The notes under the pieces were generated by a model. It worked only from the letters and a program-made list of their open reading frames with translations. It was not told the origin of the DNA and did not search any database. A DNA stretch of 64,000 bases from Steromphala cineraria (taxonomy: Eukaryota > Mollusca > Gastropoda > Trochida > Trochidae), in NCBI GenBank assembly GCA_916613615.1, contig OU744720.1, forward strand, positions 72,319,338-72,383,337, written 5' to 3'. Of the stretch, positions 1-9,696 are shown one piece after another. The stretch's first letter is position 1, and each line of letters begins with the position of its first letter. Position numbers and translations under genes: made by a program.

Positions 1-2280
1 AGGTAGTCTTTTTGTTTTGAAAATCACTGCTTTCTAGTATTAACTTGTAAGGACGGTTCTCTTGCTTGTCACGTTAACAAACACAACACTGACAAGAAAA
101 GATTATGTGAACGACGAATTGTATTGTTCTGCTAAATCAGCGTATTTATATCCGCAAATCTCCTACAATATCTTAATAAAGCTAAAGGCGGTCCCATACG
201 CAGACAGCAAGTTATTCGTTGTGCTCTATTGTATATCATTATTAATGCCAATAAATTGTCGTTATGCAAGGAGCAAGAGATAAGATATCTCGAACCCTTT
301 ATCCTCTCATCCGGGCACTGTCAACAGTGTTCCAGTAAAGTCGTTCAAATGCTGGATATAAAGGAGATTAGCATGCAGTGAGAACAGTGGTTTGCGTCTA
401 CCTGGTTTGCTGATTTACACACTTTTTCACGAACTAGTAAATTTCTTAATAATGTTCGTATTTCTGTCATGAAAATGATAAATACTAGATTCTGATTGGT
501 TCTCCTGAAAAATCAAACGTGATCAATTATGGGTTGAACGTCCTCTGATTTTGAGGCCGCTTCATCGCGCATTGACAGACCCGACTGGCAATTTCAGAGC
601 TGGTATTCTGCTGTTTCCTGTGATTGATATTTTTTTTAAATTATGTAACATGTTCATATTCGTGTGTTTACGCGGGATGCCCAAATTGTTTTAGGTAGTT
701 AGGGTATGTTCCACAAAATAAGACATTTAAGTGGCTAATCCGAGCCCCTTGCAGTGGGGTTTACTTCGATTACCCTTGCACACGGCTAAATGTATTTCAA
801 TACCAAGGACCCCCCCCCCCCCTCCCCCCCCCCCCCTCATTATAGAATTATATTCGACTCTTGCTTGAATACATTATGAATAAACTAATACTTGGACAGG
901 GTATTGTTTCAAATTCGTTAGGGTGTGGTGATACCTTTTAATATAGAAATTGCTTATAACTGTTTCGGGGATAAACTTACAAACTTATCTCATTTAACGG
1001 TATCTTTATTAAATCTTATAATTTTTCCATTGCCCAAGATAAGGATTCGTATACTGAATTTCGGTCTATGACTTCACCGACGAGGTTTGATCTTCTACAT
1101 GAAAAAATAACTTAGGCAACTTTACTTCAAATATCATACATGCATAAAGGATGTTTGAAGCACCTGTATAATGTATACAATAATATTAATTACATTTTAA
1201 TTTACACCAAATAAGTCATAGGCAGTCAAAATAATGGAGAGTGATATTTTAAAATAAAATCAGTATTTTTGTTTACAGTTAGTTTAAGTATATTTCTAAT
1301 AATAACGTTTTCTATCTTTCAAATGCTTTAAAATAAACAAGAAAGGACACAGTTCTGTTGAAAATGTATAAATATACTCTCATTCAGAATAACATTTGAG
1401 ATTCATTTTAATGTATTAACTATATATCTACCAAAACGTTCTTCAAAATAAATAATGCTATTTTTGTACCCGTTAACAAAACATGTTTTATTTTTCTCTG
1501 CATTGATTCACTTCAGATTACGAAAATAGCCAGAAGAGTTTTATAACCGACATTGCCAATTACATTAAGTAATTTATGTGTTTTGAATGAAAAAAATAGC
1601 GGTTCAATTTTACACAAGATGATAGCCTGTGAAGCCCAATTATTTATTATTTCCATAACTTTATACATCGGATTAACTATCAGTAATTCTTAATATAAAC
1701 AACAAAACCAGGGAATGTGTTGAAAATTCTAACTTAACTTATATATTTATGCTTTGTCTTATGTTATCAAAACAAATTCTGGAAGCTTCGTAGTTTCAAT
1801 GTGTTTTAGTGTGCTAAACGACATAACATATGTACGATTTCTATTGCAGAAACTTAAACATTGAAATAAACTGGTCCTGATTGGCCATCAAAATCACTTG
1901 TTTCTCGCTGTCAAACAAAACAGGAGTCATAATATCTGTCATATTTAAGAGAAAGAAGAACTTCTGTTTCATTTTAGATTTCTTAATCTCTAACAATGTT
2001 TACAACTCATAACTCCTACATTCTAACATGACACCAAAACTAGTTTGTAAATACTGCTTTCTGATTGGTTCCTCATACAAATTTTGGAGTAATTATTTCA
2101 CCGAAAATTACCTCTAATTTTACGACCGATTCACATTCCATGAGCGTAAATCAACCATTAGAATTAGATGACGTATACATTATAGCTGGTTTTAACTAGA
2201 TTGAATCTCTTAGAATCTTTATCACTAGATATACTACCAAGTTTTAAAGACTTTGTCAATAAATAGTACTCAAATATTTC
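1..2280. other. Intergenic or intronic AT-rich DNA, no gene recognised
   Basis: Both strands are broken by frequent stops. The only sizeable open frame (62-283, +) has no recognisable domain and an AT-driven composition. A C-homopolymer tract at 810-836 is listed separately. I see no TIR pair, tRNA-like boxes or tandem array here. Confidence 0.6.
810..836 (+). repeat. Poly-C tract
   Basis: A run of C interrupted by a single T at 823. Its length is prone to polymerase slippage and sequencing error, so the exact count should not be trusted. No linked feature is visible. Confidence 0.95.
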
Positions 2281-2327
2281 CACCCAAATGTCCTCGTATC
2301 TTCGCAAAATGTATCTTTGTTGCATAG

Positions 2328-2448
2328 GAAATGTTTCATGGGTTCATGTCAGTACTATGTGGATGTGTTGTTGGATGAAGGCAACAAAGGCACTTGCAAC
2401 AACATCGAGCAGTATCCTGTTGGAAAATGTGTTGACGATGTCGAGTAA
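2328..2448 (+). CDS. Possible terminal exon of a small cysteine-rich protein
   Basis: A candidate 3' splice site (pyrimidine-rich run ending in GCATAG at 2322-2327) is followed by an open frame: one base completing a codon, AAA, then 38 codons from TGT (2332) to a TAA stop at 2446-2448. In the 38 residues, cysteines lie at 1, 6, 22 and 33, with CFMGSCQYY near the start and QYPVGKC near the end. The acidic and polar residues and local GC rise are unlike the surrounding frames. Four spaced cysteines suggest a disulphide-bonded extracellular domain, but I recognise no family. The overlapping 109-codon frame at 2288-2617 is a different frame of the same DNA. No upstream exon is identified; it could be a relic or chance. 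Confidence 0.25.
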
Positions 2449-3003
2449 AAAATGCAACAATACCGAGTCTGACCAATTAGTCGCTATAACGCTGAGCGGT
2501 GATGTCATGTTCCCGATCTGCACTTTCTGGAAGCACATGGGTCCAAGTTTCGTATTAAGCCCATTTGGTCAAAATGAAGATACTAGGCCCACCCTATGGT
2601 ATAGCTTATACCCTTGAAGGCTAGTGACATAGCATGCATATAATATTCAACGAGAAATGTGTGTATCATGACCATATTGTCACTTAAATCTTCATGATTC
2701 TTTCATTTCCGCAGATTCTAGTCAACAGTAACAATATTGGTCCAAAAGTTGTTCATGCCATCGAAAGTCATGAACGAAAACTCATTTGAATTAAAGTTCT
2801 GAGCTTTTTTAAATTTGAGTGTAAAATTTTTGTTTCTTTTGTGAGTATATCATTCACAATCACTACATTTATGATTTAGTTTACTTATCCCCTGAAGACA
2901 TGATGAAATTTCACCCGCATTAATTACTCATTGTTTGAAATATATCGAATTTCTTTTGGTAAAGCCTCTTTTGATACTAAATTTGTTTTTTAGTGAAAAA
3001 AAA
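2449..3003. other. No feature recognised
   Basis: The first part could be 3' UTR if the cysteine-rich exon upstream is real. The rest is AT-rich sequence without open frames or visible repeats. Confidence 0.5.
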
Positions 3004-3143
3004 GATGTGTTTGTGAAACACGAATGCCCCCGGATGCATATGTCAAGTATCAAAGACCTAGCTCTGACCAATCAAAAGTTATGACCAAGGTTAAAGTTTT
3101 TGTGGACAAACGGACAGACGGACTGACGGACAGACTGACAGGT
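3004..3143 (+). mobile_element. Fragment of a mollusc-type non-autonomous repeat
   Basis: It begins with a small hairpin (GTGTTTGTGAAACAC) followed by GAATGCCCCC, and ends in a (GGACAGAC)-like simple repeat at about 3107-3140. A hairpin at one end and a GGAC-rich microsatellite at the other is the layout of the larger elements at 54.5 and 60.1 kb, though the sequences differ. I recall similar hairpin-AATGCCCCC repeats in other molluscs but cannot search. Boundaries are approximate. Confidence 0.45.
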
Positions 3144-3234
3144 GAAAAACAATAAAAATTATATTGACAACAAATATGTTCATCTTGTGTGCCTTTTCAG
3201 GTGCCTTAGAATATTTCGGAAAACCAAAATCGTT

Positions 3235-3600
3235 CTGTTTCGACATTCTCTCCCCACAGAGGCAGATCAAGTCATGTTGATTTAGCCTCTGTTCTATTAC
3301 GCCGAGTTTGTGGGATAGCATGGGAGATGCCTGATTGGAGGCAATCAAAGTTAGTTGTGCAATCAGCAACGCTGTTCTTAAATCATCATTTTGGCTACTG
3401 AAACAAGGCAAAGGCATTGTGATATGAACCACCCTTTCCATGCGAGAAGCCATGTCATTTGATAATGAATTTCAAATGTATTGTGATGAAAGTTTTTTTC
3501 AGCCAAGGGAAACTGCCGGAACTCACGGATTTCGGCGTAATAGAACAGAGGCTAAATCAACTTGACTTGATCTACCTCTCTGGGGAGAGAATGCTGTTTC
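3235..3600. repeat. Inverted repeat pair of about 72 bp with a 220-bp spacer
   Basis: The left arm (about 3235-3308) and right arm (about 3530-3600) are reverse complements with few mismatches; the best-kept part includes CGGCGTAATAGAACAGAGGC. Both arms therefore translate, on opposite strands, to a GVIEQRLNQ.DLI-like peptide. All amino-acid differences between arms come from unconstrained changes, so I read this as a fold-back element or two opposed copies of a repeat, not coding sequence. Confidence 0.75.
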
Positions 3601-4396
3601 GAAGGAATTTCACATTAAATGAAAGTGTTTTACATGTATTGACGTCGTGCCCTTATTCAATGATATAATACATGCATGATGTAATAAATCACGTTAGATG
3701 CGCGACAGCGAATAATAATTTGACCTTAAGAATTGTTCAAAGATAAAATTGTTTTTGAGGCGACGGCCGTATTTAAACGATCAAGACGAAGATCACATGA
3801 TAAATAAACATGGGAAAACATGTTTTTATGATCATATATTATAGTCTCGACCTTGTGTGGTTTCAAAAAGGTAAATAATACTTGAAGAAATATTGACAAA
3901 GCAAAGCAATGACTCATGTAAAGCAATTTAAAAACGACTTGTGAAACTAAACCGGTGACTTTTAGGAATACAGTTTTCAAATAGTTTTTCACAAAATCGT
4001 GTTCATGAAATAGAAGCAGTATCTACGGGAGAGGATACCAACGGGGATTTGACTTAGTCTTCTGTCTTTTTGAAGCTGCAGCTGTTTCAATATTATTAAA
4101 ATTAAGCGTCTAGGTGAGTCATGTTCTAACTCACGTGCGAGAAAATCTTTCATTGACTATATAAGCTTCCATGGGGTATAGAAAGTGACAGGAGGTCTAG
4201 GATAAAAATACTATTGGTCAAACATTTTATGTTGGTTGTCTCTGATGCGGAATTTTTCTTAAAATTCTGACAAATATCTGTGTGGTGTTGTAATTTAAAT
4301 ACCGTAAGGTTATATCTGAACACTTAATTTGAATTATGGTGCATCGTTTTATTCAACCTCTAGACATCTCAATAATGAAACTTTAGTAGTAAAAAT
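3601..4396. other. No feature recognised
   Basis: AT-rich DNA between the inverted repeat and the first TTAA MITE. The minus-strand open frame at 3726-3992 has no recognisable motif and is treated as chance. Confidence 0.5.
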
Positions 4397-4400
4397 TCAA

Positions 4401-4725
4401 AGGGGCAGTAGCGCGTTTTTAGGGGGAATATAAGGTGATGTCAGGAAAATGAAAATTAATAGTTCCAATTGAAAGACAATGTATTTAAACTAAATGAAGC
4501 AGTGATAATTCAAATATATAATGTAAAGTTCAGCAATGCGATTCCTTTTTCTTACACAAAGTGAATTTAAGGTGTTCACACAAAATGGCCGCCAATGGAT
4601 TTTATGTGAATCTTAATACTTTGTCCTCTGGCTGTGGATGATTGGTTTGTGTAATGAGCATTAAGTTACAATTATCAGTGAAATATTTAAAATATAAAAT
4701 TATCAAAAAACGTGCTACTGCCCCT
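4401..4725 (-). mobile_element. TTAA MITE copy 1
   Basis: First of nine copies of one family. The ends are inverted repeats of AGGGGCAGTAGCACGTTTTT; the usual flank is TTAA on both sides (here TCAA on the left, TTAA on the right). A full copy is about 325-360 bp with a conserved centre containing GGCCGCCA and TTACACAAA. It has no coding capacity. TTAA target duplication is the hallmark of piggyBac-type transposition, so I infer a piggyBac-mobilised MITE. This copy runs in the reverse orientation (GGGGGAATATAAGG at its left end). Confidence 0.85.
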
Positions 4726-5093
4726 TTAAAGGGTACCTTTCAGTCTTTTTTACCTCTAACTTATTCAAGATATATGAGACATGCATACATTACATACGCA
4801 ACGAAATTCATTTAGTTTCAAGAAATGTGTGTATTGAGATACGGATGGTATAGACGATCCATTACGTTTTAACATCTCTGTGGCTTAAAGAAGGGCTGCA
4901 TAACCTTTTTTAAATATATTTTTCAAAAGATATTGGTCAAATAACTATATAACATAAATATTAGGCCAAACCAGCAACGATTCACAGTTTCTCAATGAAG
5001 CTACAGCTAAGTAAACATTGCGTAACAAGGCGTCTGCTTGTCGCCGTCCAGCGACAAACCAAAACAAGGCTGAGAGGCCACGGGCAGGGCATA

Positions 5094-5108
5094 CCGGAAG
5101 TGACGTGG
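5094..5108 (+). promoter_or_regulatory. ETS-site/CRE-like composite motif
   Basis: CCGGAAGTGACGTGG joins an ETS core (CCGGAAGT) to a CRE-like half site (TGACGTGG). Such composites are typical of TATA-less animal promoters. It sits in a locally GC-rich pocket about 80 bp upstream of the ATG of the THAP-like open frame, which makes a promoter role plausible but unproven. Confidence 0.35.
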
Positions 5109-5189
5109 CAGTAGGCGAAGCGTTCGTCTGCTTATATGGAAAATGATAGGCGAAATCTGCAGTTCTGCCTTTTCAAAGCGATTAACAGT

Positions 5190-5288
5190 ATGCTATATCA
5201 TTGTGTTGCTGTCAACTGTCCTAGAATATCTCCTGATGAAGTCTCCGTAGACAAATTCCATCATATTTATGGTTTCACGCCAAATTGA
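5190..5288 (+). CDS. THAP-type zinc finger N-terminus, possible first exon or relic
   Basis: From ATG 5190, 32 codons run to TGA 5286-5288. The peptide starts MLYHCVAVNCPR and continues with VSVDKFHH. THAP domains (C2CH zinc-dependent DNA binding) start at the extreme N-terminus with C-x4-C and then a hydrophobic and F-H/F-P motif; CVAVNC fits C-x4-C, and the FHH block lies at about the right distance. The rest of the domain (the second Cys-x2-His pair and the AVPTIF-type end) is not seen downstream on this strand, so the piece could be a first exon whose donor I cannot place, or a decayed relic of a THAP gene or P-element-like transposase. The ETS/CRE motif upstream favours an exon. Confidence 0.35.
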   Translation: MLYHCVAVNCPRISPDEVSVDKFHHIYGFTPN

Positions 5289-7016
5289 CCCGCTGTGTTA
5301 AGTCAAACAGAGCAATGTGACAATCTACATCGAACTCACGTGTTCCGATCACTACACCGATTTTCTGCTTCGAGCTCGCATTTTCACTGAATGAACAGTT
5401 TGGCATGCAGAGAAAAGGGAGATTAGTAAAATATAAAACATAGCAGAAAGTATTGGGCTGATTTATGATAATAATCCGAATATACAATGCTCACATTTAG
5501 ATTTGAACGTTGTGTAAAAAGATTGAATAAACAATGACATTGGTCTGCAGGTGTTACTTACTTTCTTTAGATCAGATACTCACTTATTACACAATTACTT
5601 TTCTGTCTATCGTATTTCCTGTCTGTTTCCTAATTAGATGATATCAAATGATGACTATAGCAGGTAGGTTATATAATGCACAATCATCAACACCTGGCTA
5701 TTTTATGACATCAGCTAATTAGGTAACATCAAATAGCAATTGTATTCCTTAACATCCCTTTTTTCTCCGATTGGTAAGTTATAACCTATTAACCTGAAAT
5801 AAGGAATACCGTTTTTGCTCTATCTGATAATTATTTTGGATAAGGTTCATTTAATAAATCTTCATTCTGTTTGGCCATGTATCGGCTATTGTTGTGGAAA
5901 ATATCACTCTATGTACAAGAGTGAAAACATTAAGATTTTCAGTGAAATGCCCTATTAAAATAATGTTTTAAACAAGACATCAGTGATCATCCAATACATG
6001 TCTTTCATTGAGAATTGTAACTTGTCCATCACTAAATGAAATAACTAAGAAAAACGTATATATTTTTTATCCTGTTACAAAATGAAGTCAAAGGCAATTC
6101 TTAAAAAATGGTTTAAATGTAAAAATAGAATAGTATTGTATAATTACATCCTTTCTGCTGTGCTACTAAAGTAATATTCAATAACAACCAACAACTGTGC
6201 ACGAAGATAAAACAGTTCACACGGGAGCAATTGTTTACATATACATCCGGGTTCTCACGTGCAGTCTTATGACAACATTGCGCAAAGCGAGACCATCTAG
6301 GCCTACATGCTGTAGCATTATGCGCACAACTTCGTTTTTAATCAGGGTCTTACGTTTTCATCAATACAAATTGCCAGTTGAATAAATAAACTACCGATTT
6401 ATTGAAGGTTTGAGATGTTTGGATGTTGTTTAGGGTGTTTAATCGACGTTTAAACATCGAGCTGTACTGTTAGCTTGTGTTGTTTTACATAACGAGGGCA
6501 CACAAGGGGGTATCACATCGCCTACTAACACGTCACGAGGCAGTCACGCTTCAGTGCGTTTTATTCTGTTCGCCGGCCTAATTAGGCGGTGTTCTTTATA
6601 CAGTCGTAATTAAGCCGTTTCTAGGTCGATTTCAGAAATTTAAAGTTGAGTCCATGTGTAATTGTTATCACTATTTCATGAATCCCGAAAGTTGCCATAT
6701 AGCATTTCAGTCCCTCTTTAAACGATGACATGTCTGGCCAATTATGCATATGTAAATTTTAGTTAGTCTTATGCATAATGTTAAACGATATATATGGACT
6801 TTCTAAAGAGTTGTAAAACTTTTAGTAAATTTGCTATGATAGTAGGCTAAGCGTAAAGACACTCAGTGATGAAACCCATTAGAAAGTCATGAACGTTTAT
6901 AGTCCGTTACGTAAATAAATTCATATAGAGTGAAGTAAATACCAACCTTTGGAAATAGTTTTTGCCTCTAATGAAATAAACAATACAGGATAATGGATTA
7001 TACTATGAAAAGTAAA
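5289..7016. other. No gene recognised
   Basis: AT-rich. The short open frames (minus 5275-5487, plus 6197-6385) show no domain. A GC-richer pocket at about 6480-6600 contains a palindromic GCCTAATTAGGC core but nothing I can name. Confidence 0.5.
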
Positions 7017-7018
7017 TA

Positions 7019-7177
7019 CAGTAGAACTCGGATATAACGAACTCCAAGGGACCAAAGAATTTAGTTCGCTATATCCGGTGTTCGCTATACGCATATAATT
7101 TTAATGATATTATATAGGAAAGGGACTTGAAAATTTGTTAGCTATATCCGAGTGTTTGCTATATCCGTGTTCTACTG
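7019..7177. mobile_element. Pogo/Tigger-like MITE, 159 bp
   Basis: The ends are inverted: CAGTAGAACTCGGATATA at the left and the reverse complement of CAGTAGAACACGGATATA at the right, directly flanked by TA (7017-7018 and 7178-7179). The CAGTAGAAC terminus and TA duplication are typical of pogo/Tigger-type Tc1-mariner elements. Subterminal TTCGCTATATCC-like motifs recur inside each arm, as transposase-binding repeats often do. There is no coding capacity. Confidence 0.8.
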
Positions 7178-7237
7178 TACTCATATTTTTTACAGATGAG
7201 GTTGATCTTCTGCTGATAATGTAACCAAAAAAAGAAA

Positions 7238-7263
7238 TACCCCCCCCCCCCCCTAAAAAAAAA
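7238..7263 (+). repeat. Poly-C/poly-A tract
   Basis: Consecutive runs of C and A. It is slippage-prone low-complexity sequence. Confidence 0.9.
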
Positions 7264-7306
7264 ATTCAGACACATGCGTTCAGAATATTTAGTTCCACTC
7301 TACCTA

Positions 7307-7554
7307 CACCTCCTGCAGGTTTCAGTTGGAACTTTTCCTACGCGTTGACTTGACTTTGCTGTATCATCGATGCCAGATAAAGATATCAACGTATAAACTG
7401 TGTGCCAATGTGCCCCAGATGATGTAGAAAGGTGCACATCGATCGTATGGCAGGATACAGCTGATTCCTTCTTATTCGTATTGAGCTTGATACACAGAAG
7501 CGAATATGTTAGGAAAAATATAAATCTTTGATAATTATAATGTTCATACCACAT
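7307..7554 (-). CDS. Exon-like open frame, unidentified
   Basis: A minus-strand open frame with better base composition than its surroundings, ending ...VPTETCRRCR then a stop near 7300. The middle (VHLSTSSGAHWHTVYTLISL, then SGIDD) has the spacing of the start of a PLAT/LH2 beta-sandwich (hydrophobic V.V, GA.., V...L.G), but the likeness is weak and I do not claim it. A pyrimidine-rich run ending in CAAG or a CAG within the first 80 bases could be its 3' splice site. It could be the next exon of a minus-strand gene that includes 8392-8524. Confidence 0.2.
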
Positions 7555-8210
7555 TAGTAAACTGAGGCTAACAGAAATTAATCAAAACCTTGCCTCGTTC
7601 AGGCACTTTATGACAATTTGTCACAAACATGAATGGCAGTTTTGAGCATTTGATTTTAACGCTTAATCTGCCTTTTGGTGGGAAGAACCAATGCTTTGGA
7701 AATGGTTTCCGGTCTTTTTCTAGAGCGAAAATTGTTTATTCCTTTCGTCGCTTGTGTACCTTTTCTTCAATGATTTGCAAGAAAGACTACATAGTCATAA
7801 TCTTCTTAGAGAAGAAACCTAAACCGATGCATAGGGAACTGAAATATTTAACATATGGGTTTAACTCTATGCTCAGTAAATATATTTATCTTGTTAATGA
7901 ATCAGAATTTAATTCATCAATAACTTTCTTTCGCCATCCGCCATTCATTTTAAATTTGTAATGGCTAAGAAACAGTTGCACCCATTAGCATTTGTGTTGA
8001 CACCTATGTCAATACGTCACTCTGGATTCACGCTTGACACCTTCCATATCCGAGACGACTGGACGTCACAACCCCCGAGCAGATAGCAACAATCTCCATA
8101 GTACAATTCCATTAAACGATACTACTGCCAATACCAGCTTTCAATAGTGCTTATGTTTGCATTTCTGCGATTAACCTCGTTCTGTTGAGATGAGGTATGT
8201 AGGCGTATGA
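7555..8210. other. No feature recognised
   Basis: If the two minus-strand exon-like pieces belong together, this is their intron. The plus-strand frame at 7629-7961 is AT-driven with no recognisable motif. Confidence 0.4.
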
Positions 8211-8291
8211 AGAGGGAGGGGAGGTGGATATTAGAGGGGGTGAATGGAGAGGGGGTAGAAGGGGGCGGGGAGAGAGGGAGGACAGGAAGGG
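8211..8291 (+). repeat. Purine-only G-rich tract with G-quadruplex potential
   Basis: An almost pure A/G strand. The part at about 8250-8278 has four G-runs of three or more separated by loops of one to five bases, which satisfies the canonical intramolecular G4 rule. It lies just downstream (minus-strand sense) of the exon-like piece at 8392-8524. Confidence 0.85.
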
Positions 8292-8391
8292 CATGTATAA
8301 TTCAACCACTGCCTGTCATTGGTTAAGAAGATTCCCACATACACTTGATATAAATGAATGCATAGAATCAATATCGAATCTACCTGATTGA

Positions 8392-8524
8392 AGGGAAGTG
8401 TTCCGTTTCTTCCGTCTTGACATGTTGCCTGGATTGTGTTGGATGCAGGTCTAGGGGTATCTTGTTGAAGTTCGAAGAAAGGTTCTTGCGTATACTCACG
8501 TGCAAAAGAAACGTCACTATACAA
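8392..8524 (-). CDS. Exon-like open frame, unidentified
   Basis: On the minus strand an open frame reads ...EPFFELQQDTPRP... to ...CQDGRNGTLPFNQ and meets a CAG|GTAGAT 5' splice-site candidate. Codon composition is more even than in the surrounding DNA. No family is recognised. The upstream border could be the TTTCCAG on the minus strand near 8553. It is weak evidence for one exon of a minus-strand gene with the piece at 7307-7554. Confidence 0.2.
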
Positions 8525-8529
8525 GTTGT

Positions 8530-9342
8530 TTGGGGGGGCTTTTAAAAGCTGGAAATATCAAGAAGACAATAAATTTTACGAATGATCAACTTCTATGTAG
8601 AAAGCAGCGAAGTTTTGGTATTTCGACAACGGTGCAGTACTTTGCACTCTAGCTTGCCAAGCCAGCTTTTGATAAGTTTCCCCATTTACTATAAAACACA
8701 TTAAATTATTGAAAGATATGAAGAAATAGATTGGTTTCAAAGACATATTTCACACTTTACAAACATCAAATCTCTGTCGGTATTGGACGCACGGCCTATT
8801 TTGTTAATTGTTTAGGAATGAAAAAGAATACATAGAGAATATATAAACTCATGTATAAAAAACAAAGAAAATATACTCGCCCAAAGAAAACCGCAAAGGT
8901 GATTATGAAAATCTGTGGCTGGTGAATAAACAAATGAAAAATACAAATGTGATATTTCCTTCCAAAACGTCCTTGCTGTATGATGGTTTACAGCTTCAGT
9001 GAACAAAATCTAAAAAATTTCACTTTTTGTTTATTTGAGACTTATTGAAAGACGTTTTTGGAAAAACATTTAGAAAAAATCTAATGCAGAATTCACATAA
9101 GAGTAAACGCTGGATCATGTGGAACCAACCAAAGGCATTTATTGTTTAAAATTTTTTGTACACGGATCAAAGGATATCTTTATGTATCGACAAATTGTCG
9201 GAAATGGAAACGTTGTCGTTCGTGAAATTGAAACCGAACAAACATGATTGGCAGTAGTATGGGACAAGAATGTTCATCATCACCATATTGCGCTCCTCAG
9301 TCATAAGTTTGTTCCTGCATGTCACTTCCATCTAAAAGATCT
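8530..9342. other. No feature recognised
   Basis: AT-rich DNA. The minus-strand frame at 8812-9006 is rich in F/I/H and shows no motif. Confidence 0.5.
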
Positions 9343-9346
9343 TTAA

Positions 9347-9692
9347 AGGGGCAGTAGCACGTTTTTTGATAATTTCATATTTTAAATTTTTCACTGATAA
9401 TACGTTAATGCTAAATGTATTATTTTGCTAGTGTCAAATATCTCATTACACAAATCAATCTTCCATAGTCAGAGAACAAAGTATGAAGATTCACCTAAAA
9501 TCCAATGGCGGCCATTTTGTGTTAATACCTTAAATTCATTTTGTGTAAGAAAAAGAGTTCGCATGACTAATCATTACATGATAAAATTGAATTAGTACTG
9601 CTCCATTTAGTTTAAATACATTGTCTGACACCATTAATTTCCATTTTACTGACATCACCTTATATTCCCCTTAAAAACGTGCTGCTGCCCCT
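9347..9692 (+). mobile_element. TTAA MITE copy 2
   Basis: A full-length copy with AGGGGCAGTAGCACG at the left and its reverse complement at the right, flanked by TTAA at 9343-9346 and 9693-9696. It is in forward orientation (TTTTTTGATAATTTC after the left TIR). Confidence 0.88.
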
Positions 9693-9696
9693 TTAA

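Noticed and set aside
2288..2617. 109-codon plus-strand ORF
   Set aside because: The composition is odd (runs of M, W, C), and a different frame of the same DNA looks more protein-like and has a splice acceptor.
3091..3453. 120-codon minus-strand ORF
   Set aside because: It spans a GGACAGAC simple repeat and one arm of an inverted repeat; there is no domain.
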